Source: Bog-473 sp963753115
GTDB taxonomy: Bacteria; Actinomycetota; Acidimicrobiia; Acidimicrobiales; RAAP-2
Assembly (NCBI GenBank): GCA_963753115.1
Contig: CAVWBB010000006.1
Location: 1-64,000, forward strand
DNA: 64,000 nt
Direction of reading: 5' to 3'
This document shows, in pieces, positions 52,525 to 60,623 of the stretch. The position numbers and the translations under genes were made by a program. The notes under the pieces are model-generated. The model made no database searches and had not been told where the DNA came from. It was given only the letters and a program-made list of their open reading frames with translations. Position 1 is the stretch's first letter, and each line of letters opens with the position of its first letter.

Positions 52525-54123
52525 CTATCGCCCGTGCGTGGCGCCGAGCAGCTCACGGGCATGGGCCCGGGCGGCGTCGCTGTCCGGGTGCCCCGAGAGC
52601 ATCCGCGACAATTCGGTGACGCGGTCCTCGTCCTGGACCGCCGTTGCCGTGGTCGCGGTGCGTCCCCGGGAGGCGCGCTTGACGACGCTGATCTGCGCGT
52701 CGGCCTGGGAGGCCACCTGGGCCAGGTGGGTGACGACCAGCACCTGGCGGTCCCTCCCCACCTCGTGCAGCGCCTCGCCCAGGGCGAGTGCGGCCGCCCC
52801 GCCCACTCCTGCGTCCACCTCGTCGAAGACCATGGTCTGGGGACCGCCGAGGCCGACCAGGCGGATGGCCAACATGGCCCGCGCCAGCTCCCCACCCGAG
52901 GCGGCGCGGGCCAGGGGCTGCACCGCCTCGCCGACGTTGGCGCCCAAGGCGAGCTCGACAGGCTCACCCGTCCCCTCGGAGGCCACCCGGACCTCCAGGC
53001 GCGCGCCCGCCATGGCCAGCGCCCCCAGGCGCTCGCCGACGAGATCGGCAAAGGAACCGGCGGCCTGGGCCCGCACGGCACGCACCGCCGCTTCGGCCTC
53101 GGCCAGCTCGGCGCAGCGCAGGTCGCGCTCGGCCTGCAGTCGGGCCGCCTCGCCCTCGGCGTCCTCGAGCGCGAGGAGCCGGGCGGCACCTTCCTTGCCG
53201 AACGCGATGACGGCGGGCAGGTCCTCGCCGTATTTGCGCCGCAACTCGGCCAACAGACGGCGGCGCTCCTGCACGTCGACGAGGCGCTGCGGATCGTCCT
53301 CCCACCCTTCGACCTCGTCGCGCAGCGTGCGCGCCAGGTCGGACAGCTCGACCGCGGCAGTGGCCAAGCGGGCGTGATAGCTCTCGAAGGCCTCGCGGCC
53401 GCCCAGCGCGGCGCCGGCGCGGCCGAGGAGGTCGAGGGTCCCGCCCTCGCCGGCGGGATCGAGCAGGTCCAGTGCCTCGAGAGCGGCGTCGCGGTAGGCG
53501 GCGGCGTCGGCCAGGCGGTCCTCCTCCAGGCGCAAGGACGACTCTTCGTCGGGGTCCTCCAGATGGGCGTTGACGATCTCCTCCACCTGGTAGCGCAGGA
53601 CATCCGCCTCGCGGGCGCGCTGCTGGGCGTCGCCGCCGAGCCCGGCCAGCCCCTCGTCGATCGCGTGGATCTGGCTCCGGATCGCCCGCACCCGGCTGAG
53701 ATCGGTGCCGGCGAAGGAATCGAGGACGTTGCGTTGCGCGGTGGGCGTGACGAGGGCGCGGTGCTCGTGCTGCCCGTGGATCTCCACCAGCTCGGCGGCC
53801 GCCTCACCCAGCGCGGCGAGGGGGGCCATGCGGCCGTCGACCCAGGCCCGGGACCGGCCCTCGGCGGGCACCGACCGGGTCAGGATCACCTCGCGCTCGT
53901 CCTTGCCGTCCCCCACCACGAAACGGGCCTCGACCAGGGCCTCGGTGGCGCCGGCGCGGACCATGCCGGTGTTGGCCTTCCCCCCCAGCACCAGCTGGAG
54001 TGCCTCGACCACCAGGGTCTTGCCGGCACCGGTCTCGCCGGTCAGCGCAGTCATGCCGGGTCCGAAGTCGAGGGTGAGGTCCTCGATCACGCCGAGGTCG
54101 CGGACGTGCAGATCGGTCAGCAC
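52525..54123 (-). CDS. recN: DNA repair ATPase RecN
   Basis: This is a 532-residue SMC-like repair protein. The N-terminal ATP-binding head has MTALTGETGAGKTLVVEALQ (Walker A); the long coiled-coil region follows (residues about 150-360, Ala/Glu/Arg-rich); the C-terminal head has ASGGELARAMLAIRLVG (ABC signature) and TMVFDEVDAGVGGAAALALG (Walker B). It acts early at double-strand breaks. The tlyA-nadK-recN order is conserved in actinobacteria. Confidence 0.94.
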   Translation of the reverse strand: MLTDLHVRDLGVIEDLTLDFGPGMTALTGETGAGKTLVVEALQLVLGGKANTGMVRAGATEALVEARFVVGDGKDEREVILTRSVPAEGRSRAWVDGRMAPLAALGEAAAELVEIHGQHEHRALVTPTAQRNVLDSFAGTDLSRVRAIRSQIHAIDEGLAGLGGDAQQRAREADVLRYQVEEIVNAHLEDPDEESSLRLEEDRLADAAAYRDAALEALDLLDPAGEGGTLDLLGRAGAALGGREAFESYHARLATAAVELSDLARTLRDEVEGWEDDPQRLVDVQERRRLLAELRRKYGEDLPAVIAFGKEGAARLLALEDAEGEAARLQAERDLRCAELAEAEAAVRAVRAQAAGSFADLVGERLGALAMAGARLEVRVASEGTGEPVELALGANVGEAVQPLARAASGGELARAMLAIRLVGLGGPQTMVFDEVDAGVGGAAALALGEALHEVGRDRQVLVVTHLAQVASQADAQISVVKRASRGRTATTATAVQDEDRVTELSRMLSGHPDSDAARAHARELLGATHGR

Positions 54124-54130
54124 GGACGGG

Positions 54131-55000
54131 TCACAGGTCCCGGTCGGCCAGCAGCCGGAAGCGCAGGATGCCGCCGAAGGTCTGGGGCTCGTTGCGCACG
54201 ACGCGTACCGGGCGCTCGGCCACCGTGCAGGTGACGGTGTCGCCGGGCTGCAGCCGCCCGATCTCCTGCCCGTCGATCACGAGCACGCCGGCCCGGTCGG
54301 GGGCGATCTTCACGGTGACTTCCTGGTCCTCGGTGAGCACGAGGCTGCGGTCCAGCGAGAAGTGCGGAGCGACCGGGGTCAGGACCATGGCGCGCAGCGT
54401 CGGCGCCAGGATGGGTCCGCCGGCGGAGAGGTTGTAGGCGGTCGAGCCCGTCGGGGTGGCGACGATGAGACCGTCGGCCGAGTAGGTCAGCGCCTCCTCC
54501 CCATCGACCGACGTGGCCAGGCGGACGGTGTGGCCGAAGTCGATCTTCTCGATCACCACCTCGTTGAGCGCCAGGAAGGCCCGCTTGCCATTGCCGACTG
54601 AACGGTCCGAGATCGCGACATCGAGCGCGCAGCGCGCCTCGATGACCGCCTTGCCCTCGAAGACCTTCGTCAGCGCGCCACGCACCTGATCGGGCAGGAG
54701 GTCGGGCAGATAGCCGAGGCGCCCGAAGTTCACCCCCAGCACCGGGACGTCCTCGGTCGCCGCCAGGCGCACGACCCGCAGGAAGGTGCCGTCCCCGCCC
54801 ATGCTGACGGCCACCGTGGCCCCGGCGAAGTCGACCTCGTCAAGCTCGACGTCGCTCCCGGCCTCGCAGACGCGGTCGGGGCCGCTGAACTGGAGGATGC
54901 GGGCGACGTGGCCCCGCTCGGTCAGCCAGCTGGCGGTGTCGGTGGCCAGCGCGAGCGCGTCCGGGCGCTCGGGGTGGACGAGAAAGGTGACGGTCGCCAT
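54131..55000 (-). CDS. nadK: NAD kinase
   Basis: This 289-residue NAD kinase makes NADP. The motif TVAVSMGGDGTFLRVVRLAA (GGDGT) binds ATP/polyphosphate; NFGRLGYLPDLLPDQVRGAL, FLALNEVVIEKIDFGHTVRL, SADGLIVATPTGSTAYNLSA (catalytic and NAD-binding) and GGPILAPTLRAMVLTPVAPH follow. It lies 7 bp from recN and 13 bp from tlyA. Confidence 0.95.
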   Translation of the reverse strand: MATVTFLVHPERPDALALATDTASWLTERGHVARILQFSGPDRVCEAGSDVELDEVDFAGATVAVSMGGDGTFLRVVRLAATEDVPVLGVNFGRLGYLPDLLPDQVRGALTKVFEGKAVIEARCALDVAISDRSVGNGKRAFLALNEVVIEKIDFGHTVRLATSVDGEEALTYSADGLIVATPTGSTAYNLSAGGPILAPTLRAMVLTPVAPHFSLDRSLVLTEDQEVTVKIAPDRAGVLVIDGQEIGRLQPGDTVTCTVAERPVRVVRNEPQTFGGILRFRLLADRDL

Positions 55001-55013
55001 CGGCGAGCGCGGC

Positions 55014-55883
55014 TCAGCCGGCCGGTGCGGTCGGTGGAACGGGTCCGTCCGCCTCCGACACGGCGGCGCTGAACAGGGCGGTGGCCTCCCCGGCCATGTC
55101 CACTTCGTTCCGGCGCATGCCCTTCCGAGCGTGCACGAGGAACTCGACGTTGCCGGCAGAGCCGGTCAGGGGGGAAGGCATCGCTCCCATGATGCCCGTT
55201 CCCGCGTCATGGAGTGCGGACGCCACGCCTTCGAGAGCGCCCAGCCAGAGCGCGGGGTCCCGGATCACGCCCTTGCCCCGGGAGACGGCGGCCCGGCCCG
55301 CCTCGAACTGGGGCTTGACCAGCAGGACGAGGTCGGCGCCGGTCGCCGAGATCGGGCCGGCGAGAGCAGGCACCACGCTGCGCAGCGAGATGAAGGACAG
55401 GTCGGCCACCACGAGCGGGCACGGCTCGTAGCCGGGCGCCGCGGCCTGCAGGTCACCGAGAGTGAGCGTCCGCACGTTCGTGCGCTCGAGCACCGTCACG
55501 CGGGGGTCGTGACGCAGGCTCGGATGGAGCTGCCCGTGGCCGACATCAACGGCGTAGACGTGCGCCGCCCCGTGCTGGAGCAGGCAGTCGGTGAAGCCAC
55601 CGGTCGAGGCGCCCGCATCGAGGGCGCGCCGGTCCGCGACGGCGATCGGGAACCGCTCCAGGGCGGCTGCGAGCTTCAGCCCGCCGCGCCCGACGTAGGG
55701 GGACGGGGGTCCCAGGAGGAGGACGGGCTCGTCCGGGGCGACCAGGCGCGCCGCCTTCTCGGCCGGTGCGCCGGAGACCAGGACGGCGCCGGCAGCGACC
55801 GCCGCCTGGGCCTCCTGCCGGGATTCGACGAGGCCTCGTCGCACGAGCTCGGCATCGAGCCGGCGGCGGGCCCCGCTGGTCAG
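55014..55883 (-). CDS. tlyA: TlyA-type 2'-O-methyltransferase, apparent CTG start
   Basis: This 289-residue S4 plus FtsJ-like methyltransferase is the TlyA family that methylates 16S/23S rRNA riboses. S4: RRRLDAELVRRGLVESRQEA, QAAVAAGAVLVSG. Methyltransferase: RGGLKLAAALERFPI, ALDAGASTGGFTDCLLQHGA (SAM motif I), VYAVDVGHGQLHPSLRHDPR, VVADLSFISLRSVVPALAGP and LLVKPQFEAGRAAVSRGKGV. No ATG/GTG/TTG precedes the S4 domain within reach. CTG 55883, overlapping the upstream stop as CTGA, gives the expected N-terminus; the next conventional start, GTG 55844, would lose the S4 beginning. Confidence 0.88.
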   Translation of the reverse strand: MTSGARRRLDAELVRRGLVESRQEAQAAVAAGAVLVSGAPAEKAARLVAPDEPVLLLGPPSPYVGRGGLKLAAALERFPIAVADRRALDAGASTGGFTDCLLQHGAAHVYAVDVGHGQLHPSLRHDPRVTVLERTNVRTLTLGDLQAAAPGYEPCPLVVADLSFISLRSVVPALAGPISATGADLVLLVKPQFEAGRAAVSRGKGVIRDPALWLGALEGVASALHDAGTGIMGAMPSPLTGSAGNVEFLVHARKGMRRNEVDMAGEATALFSAAVSEADGPVPPTAPAG

Positions 55884-56464
55884 CTGGCGGCCTTCTTGGT
55901 GGCCGGGTCGCCCTTCTCGGAGGCCCTCTTGGACTTGATGCCGGGAATGCTCGACGGGGCCACCTTGGTGGCGGCATCGCGGGCCCGGGTGGCCGTCTTG
56001 GTCGCCTGGGTGGTCACGCCCTTGGCGGTCTTGCTCGCCTGGGAGGTCACGCCCTTGGCCGTCTGGCCGGCTTTCGTCGTCACGTCCTTGGCGGCCTTCC
56101 CGGCCTGCGTGGTGACGTCCTTGGCGGCCTTCCCGGCCTGCGTGGTGACGTCCTTCGTGGCGTTGTGACCCGCCTTGGCCGACTTCTTGAGGACCTCGGC
56201 GACCTGGTTGGCCAGTGACTCCAGGGACTTGGGGTCGATGCGCTCGAGCTGGTTGGCCACCTCGTGGCGCACCAGTTCGAGAATCTGCTCGCTGGACTTG
56301 CGGCTCCGCTCGACCAAGTTGTCGACCCACTCCTGTGCCTGGCTGCGCTGGATGTCTCCCGCGTTCACCAACTCTCGCACGATCTCCTCGGCCCTGCCAC
56401 GGCTGACCTGTCCGAGGACCGTGCCCGCATCGAGGTATTTGCGTATGCGCTCATTGCTTGCCAT
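55880..56464 (-). CDS. LEA-like / histone-H1-like protein with 11-residue repeats
   Basis: This is a 194-residue protein. The N-terminal ~100 residues are helical and charged (MASNERIRKYLDAGTVLGQV, IVRELVNAGDIQRSQAQEWV). They are followed by five near-perfect 11-mers (KDVTTQAGKAA twice, KDVTTKAGQTA, KGVTSQASKTA, KGVTTQATKTA), then a Lys/Ala-rich tail. The DNA holds a 33-bp perfect tandem repeat at about 56082-56147. The 11-mer with regular Lys/Asp/Ala positions is the LEA-type amphipathic helix; DNA-binding or phasin-like roles are also possible. It overlaps tlyA by 4 bp. No signal peptide. Confidence 0.7.
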   Translation of the reverse strand: MASNERIRKYLDAGTVLGQVSRGRAEEIVRELVNAGDIQRSQAQEWVDNLVERSRKSSEQILELVRHEVANQLERIDPKSLESLANQVAEVLKKSAKAGHNATKDVTTQAGKAAKDVTTQAGKAAKDVTTKAGQTAKGVTSQASKTAKGVTTQATKTATRARDAATKVAPSSIPGIKSKRASEKGDPATKKAAS

Positions 56465-56507
56465 TCAACAAGAGTATCTCAAGTGCTAGCTAGCTGCAAG
56501 CACTTCT

Positions 56508-57287
56508 TCAGCCGCCGTCGAGGACCTGGCGGACCAGCCCGAGCAGGTCCGGCGCCACCGCAGCGGCGCCGGCGTCGTCGGGGACGTCGCCCCGGCGGGT
56601 GACCCCGGACAGGACCAGCGCGAAGGGAACGCCGAGCTGGGCGGCCAGGGCGCCGTCGGTGTCCGGACGGTCCCCCACCATGGTCCGGAGCTCACCGGTG
56701 GGAACCATCCGAGTGAGGGCCTCTGCGGTCGGGCGGTGCGGCTTGCCCGCCACCTCCGGCGTGGCCTCGGCGGCCGTCGCGACGGCCGCCAGGATCGACC
56801 CGGCGCCGGGGACGAGGCCGTCGGGCGTCGGGTAGGTGGCGTCGGTGTTCGTGCCGATGAGCCGGGCACCGCCGCGAATCGCCGTCGCCGCCGCGGCGAC
56901 GGCGTCGTAGGTGAAGGCGCGCGTCAGGCCCACCACGACGGCATCGGCCGGGCCTGCGGGCACCACCGTGACGCCGCGGCGGCCCAGGGCCTCGACGACG
57001 CCATCCTCGGCCAGCACGAGCGCGGACGTCCCCGGGTCGAGCATGCCGGCCGCCACGTCCGCCGAGCTGAGGACGTCGCCGCCGTCCGCCGTGATGCCGC
57101 AGTGGGCCAGCTGCTTGTGCAGCTGGGACCGCGTGGGCGCCGAGTTGTTGGTGGCGAAGAGCACGCGCACCCCCGCCCCGCGCAACCGGGCGACGGCCTC
57201 GTCCACGCCGGAGATCGGCTGTCCCGTGAGCCAGACCACACCATCGAGGTCGAGGACCCAGGTCCCCTGGGGCGGTGGCGGCCACAT
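56508..57287 (-). CDS. HAD-superfamily phosphatase, NagD-like
   Basis: This is a 259-residue HAD-IIA (NagD/PNPase-like) protein. Motif I is TWVLDLDGVVWLTGQPISGV, motif II RVLFATNNSAPTRSQLHKQL, the C2-type cap includes LVLAEDGVVEALGRRGVTVV, and motifs III/IV are AGKPHRPTAEALTRM and RTMVGDRPDTDGALAAQLGV. It dephosphorylates small phosphate esters or nucleotides. First gene of the strand run leading to tlyA, divergent from the hypothetical gene at 57326. Confidence 0.88.
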   Translation of the reverse strand: MWPPPPQGTWVLDLDGVVWLTGQPISGVDEAVARLRGAGVRVLFATNNSAPTRSQLHKQLAHCGITADGGDVLSSADVAAGMLDPGTSALVLAEDGVVEALGRRGVTVVPAGPADAVVVGLTRAFTYDAVAAAATAIRGGARLIGTNTDATYPTPDGLVPGAGSILAAVATAAEATPEVAGKPHRPTAEALTRMVPTGELRTMVGDRPDTDGALAAQLGVPFALVLSGVTRRGDVPDDAGAAAVAPDLLGLVRQVLDGG

Positions 57288-57325
57288 CGGGCTGAGGCTA
57301 ACCGGCCTCCCTAGACTCCCAAGCC

Positions 57326-57682
57326 GTGGCCGACCTGGAGGTTGACGGCGGCGAGCTCGTGCTGCATCTGCGTGGGCTCGAGAAGGCGGAAGGTGTGCAC
57401 GGCGACATCCGGGTGCCGCTGTCAGCGGTCAGCGCGGTGCGTTCCGTCGACGACCCGTGGCCCGAGCTGCGGGGCATCCGGGCGCCGGGCACCGGCATCC
57501 CCGACGTGATCGCAGTCGGCACCCGCCGGGGCAGCTTCGGCCAGGACTTCGCGGCCGTGCACGGCAAGGGGCCGGCGGTGGTGGTCGAGTTGGACGGGGC
57601 CGCGTTCCAACGCCTGATCGTCACCGCCGACGACGCAGACGCCCGGGCCAGGCGGATACGGGCGTCGCTGGACCGGAGCTGA
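57326..57682 (+). CDS. Conserved hypothetical protein, PH-like fold
   Basis: This is a 118-residue beta-rich protein starting at GTG 57326. Strand pattern (LEVDGGELVLHLRGLEKAEG, VHGDIRVPLSAVSAVRSVDD) and RAPGTGIPDVIAVGTRRGSF then GPAVVVELDGAAFQRLIVTA-DDADARA resemble small bacterial PH-domain-like proteins that are common in actinobacteria. There is no membrane segment. Function unknown. It faces the HAD gene across 38 bp. Confidence 0.6.
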   Translation: MADLEVDGGELVLHLRGLEKAEGVHGDIRVPLSAVSAVRSVDDPWPELRGIRAPGTGIPDVIAVGTRRGSFGQDFAAVHGKGPAVVVELDGAAFQRLIVTADDADARARRIRASLDRS

Positions 57683-57728
57683 GCTGGACGGAGTTGAGCT
57701 GAACTAGCTGAACTGACGGGCAGCCCCC

Positions 57729-58130
57729 TCAGTCGTCGGCCCAGGGTGGTTGGAAGCTGATGCAGCGTGCCACGTCGCGCTGGGTGACCATGCCGACGAC
57801 ACGCTCCCCTTCGACCACGGGGAGCCGGGCCTGCCGGTGCCGGCACATCTCGGCCACGGCGTCTTCGAGGGACACGTCGATGTCGAGCGCCACCACGTCA
57901 CCCTCGCCGGCGAACTCGGCCAGGCTGACGCCGCTCGGGTCGCGTCCCGGCGCAACGACCCGGGCCACGATGGCGCGGTTGCTCACCACGCCGGCCAGGC
58001 TGCCGTCGCTCAGGCAGAGCGGAACGGTGTCCTCGACGTGGGTGGCGAGGAAGCTCGCGGCGTCGGCAGCGGTCTCGGTGGTCCGGAGGACCTCGATGTC
58101 CACGTGCATGACGTCCCGGATGGTCCACAT
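57729..58130 (-). CDS. Two-CBS-domain protein
   Basis: This 133-residue stand-alone CBS pair has MWTIRDVMHVDIEVLRTTET, PLCLSDGSLAGVVSNRAIVA in the first and VALDIDVSLEDAVAEMCRHR, ARLPVVEGERVVGMVTQRDV-ARCIS in the second. CBS pairs bind adenosyl ligands and tune partner enzymes. Starts at ATG 58130 with GGAGG upstream. It follows the E2 gene on the same strand after a 150-bp gap with direct repeats. Confidence 0.85.
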   Translation of the reverse strand: MWTIRDVMHVDIEVLRTTETAADAASFLATHVEDTVPLCLSDGSLAGVVSNRAIVARVVAPGRDPSGVSLAEFAGEGDVVALDIDVSLEDAVAEMCRHRQARLPVVEGERVVGMVTQRDVARCISFQPPWADD

Positions 58131-58250
58131 GGCGGCCTCCCACTGCGGGCGCGGACTCGGTGACCGGCGCCCTCTCCACCCTCGCGCCGCCGAGCTCCGA
58201 CGGCAATGGGTCAGCAGCAAGGGGCGTGCCAGGTGCGGGTGTGTGGGTCA

Positions 58251-58282
58251 GCGGGTGTGCGGGTGTGCGGGTGTGCGGGTCA
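58251..58282. repeat. 8-bp tandem repeat array
   Basis: GCGGGTGT occurs three times in succession plus a degenerate fourth unit, just past the E2 stop. A similar imperfect run precedes it from 58231. It is non-coding, probably slippage-prone. Confidence 0.6.
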
Positions 58283-58287
58283 GAGGA

Positions 58288-59649
58288 TCAGCCCAGGGCG
58301 ATGAGGCTGGTGGGATCGGCCAGGACATCGCCAACGTCGCGCAGGAAGCGGGATGCGGCACGCCCGTCGACCAGCCGGTGGTCGAAAGCCAGGCTCAACG
58401 TCACGACGTCGCGCAGAGCAACCTCGCCCTCGCACTCCCACGGCCGGCGCTGCACCGCGCCGACGGCGAGGATGGCTGCCTCCCCGGGATTGAGGATCGG
58501 GACGCCGGCGTCGATCCCGAAGACACCGATGTTCGTGATGGTGACCGTGCCGTCGCGCAGGTCGCCGGGCGTGCAGCGCCCGGCACGGGCGCGCTCGGTC
58601 AGCTCCCCCAGCGCCGTGATCATGATCGCGCAACGTGAGATCCTGCGCGTCCTTGATGTTCGGCACGACGAGGCCGTGCGAGCCGGCCACGGCGATGCCC
58701 AGATGGACGTACCGCTTGGTGATGACTTCCGCGGTCGACTCGTCCCACGATGAGTTCAGGGCGGGGTGGTCGCGCAGGGCGAGGACGACGGCGCGGGCGA
58801 CCACGGCGAGCGGCGTCACGCGGAGACCTTCCAGGTGCCGGTTGGCCCGGAGGCGCTCGACCAGCCGTACCGTCTCGGTGGCGTCGACCGTGAGGAAGAC
58901 GCAGGCCTGGGGCGCCTCGGCCACGCTGCGGACCATCGCCTCGGCCATGTGCTTCTGGACGCCCCGGACGGGGGTCCTGGTCTCACGCTCGGTCTCCCGG
59001 CCGGCGCCGGTGGATGCCACGGTCAGGTGCGCCGCAAGGTCCTCGCGCGTGATGACGCCCCTGGGGCCGCGGCCGGTCACGTCGGCCAGGTCGATCCCGT
59101 TCTGGCGCGCCATGAAGCGCACCGGTGGCGCGGCCAGGGGACGGCTCGTCGAGACGGCGTCGGCCGGGGCAGGGTGGCCGGCGTGTGGTCCTGCCGCGTC
59201 GGGTCCGCCGGCGTGTGCTCCTGCGGTGTCTGGTCCGCCGGCGTCTGGTCCTGTGGCGTCTGGTCCCGATGCCTGCTGCCGTTGTGGCGGCGCCGGCGGC
59301 TGGGGGGCGCCGCGCTCGGGCCGTAGCCCACCAAGAGCGGGACTTTCACCTCCTCCCCTTCTGCCTTTTCCTCCTCTCTTCTGCTTTCTGCACTGGCAGG
59401 GGCGCCGCCCGTGTCGATGGCGATGAGCGGTGCCCCGACGCCGACCGTCTCCCCCGCGCCGGCAAGCAGCTCGACCACAATGCCGGCGAACGGGCTGGGC
59501 AGCTCCACCACGGCCTTCTCGGTCTCCACCTCTGCCAGTACCTGGTTCAGCCTCACCTCGTCGCCGACAGCGACAGACCAGGCCACGAGCTCGGCCTCCG
59601 TCAGTCCCTCGCCGAGGTCGGGCAGGGCGAAGTGGCGGACGCCGCTCAC
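58288..59649 (-). CDS. 2-oxoacid dehydrogenase E2 (dihydrolipoyl acyltransferase), two frame breaks
   Basis: This is the E2 core of a branched-chain 2-oxoacid or pyruvate-type complex. GTG 59649 overlaps the E1 beta stop (GTGA). The lipoyl domain (FALPDLGEGLTEAELVAWSV; lipoylated Lys in VETEKAVVELPS) is followed by a repetitive Gly/Pro/Asp/Ala linker. A peripheral-subunit-binding domain (ARQNGIDLADVTGRGPRGVI) and the catalytic domain (GVQKHMAEAMVRSVAEAPQA; TITNIGVFGIDAGVPILNPG; His in LSLAFDHRLVDGRAASRFL) come next. Frame breaks lie at about 59302 (a C run one base short) and about 58630 (one base too many). They cancel, so corrected length stays 453 residues. Confidence 0.88.
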
Positions 59650-60623
59650 GGCTGGAGACACCGGTCCACCTCGTGGAGGATCCGATCGGCGTCGGGCAGG
59701 AAGTGGTGCTCGGCCCGGGAAGGCGGGTACGGCGTGGCGAAGCCGCCGACGCGGCGGACGGGCGCCTCCAGGTGGAAGAAGCAACGCTCTGAGATGCGGG
59801 CTGCGATCTCGGCACCGAGACCGCAGAACACCGACGCCTCATGGGCCACGACGAGTCGGCCGGTCTTGCGCACGGAGGCCTCGATGGTGTCGAAGTCCAC
59901 CGGGGAGAGCGAGCGCAAGTCGATCACCTCGATGGAGGTGCCCTCCTCGCGGCCGATGCGCGCCGCGTCGAGGGCCGTGGCCACCATGGGGCCGTAGGCG
60001 GCGATGGTGACATCGCTGCCCGTGGTCACCACAGCGGCCCGGTGGAGCGGGGTGTCCGACAACCGGGCATCGTCGACCTCCCCCTTCTCCCAGTACCGAC
60101 GCTTGGGCTCGAAGAAGACGACCGGGTCGTCGGACGCGACGGCCTGCTGGATCATGCGGTAGCCGTCGTCCGCGTTGCTCGGCGTCACCACGCGCAGCCC
60201 GGCGGTGTGGGCGAAGTAGGCCTCCGGCGACTCGGAGTGGTGCTCGACCGCGCCGACGCCGCCGCCGAAGGGGACGCGTATGGTCAGCGGGACGGTGACC
60301 CGGCCCTCGCTGCGGTAGTGGAGTTTGGCCACCTGCGAGACGATCTGGTCGAAGGCGGGATAGATGAAGCCGTCGAACTGGATCTCGCAGACCGGCCGGT
60401 AACCGCGGGCCGCCAAGCCGACGGCAGTGCCGATGACTCCCGACTCGGCAAGGGGGGTGTCGATGACGCGGCGGTCACCGAAGTCGCGCTGCAGACCCTC
60501 GGTGACCCTGAACACGCCCCCGAGCTTGCCGATGTCCTCCCCCATCAGCACGACCTTGGGGTCGCGTTCCATCGCCCTGCGCAGCCCATGGTTGAGCGCC
60601 TTGCCCAGCGACATGGTGGGCAT
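59646..60623 (-). CDS. 2-oxoacid dehydrogenase E1 beta subunit
   Basis: This 325-residue thiamine-diphosphate-binding partner subunit has SLGKALNHGLRRAMERDPKV, VVLMGEDIGKLGGVFRVTEG, DTPLAESGVIGTAVGLAARG (ThDP-contacting Glu), EIQFDGFIYPAFDQIVSQVA, and the C-terminal transketolase domain (VVAHEASVFCGLGAEIAARI). ATG 60623 overlaps the E1 alpha stop by one base (TGATG). The middle gene of the E1 alpha - E1 beta - E2 operon. Confidence 0.93.
   Translation of the reverse strand: MPTMSLGKALNHGLRRAMERDPKVVLMGEDIGKLGGVFRVTEGLQRDFGDRRVIDTPLAESGVIGTAVGLAARGYRPVCEIQFDGFIYPAFDQIVSQVAKLHYRSEGRVTVPLTIRVPFGGGVGAVEHHSESPEAYFAHTAGLRVVTPSNADDGYRMIQQAVASDDPVVFFEPKRRYWEKGEVDDARLSDTPLHRAAVVTTGSDVTIAAYGPMVATALDAARIGREEGTSIEVIDLRSLSPVDFDTIEASVRKTGRLVVAHEASVFCGLGAEIAARISERCFFHLEAPVRRVGGFATPYPPSRAEHHFLPDADRILHEVDRCLQP

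Noticed and set aside
52480..54234. 584-codon plus-strand open frame
   Set aside because: Antisense to recN, whose domains are unambiguous on the minus strand.
58251..58282. Riboswitch or structured RNA at the GCGGGTGT array
   Set aside because: Simple tandem repeat with no conserved fold and it lies downstream of the E2 gene.
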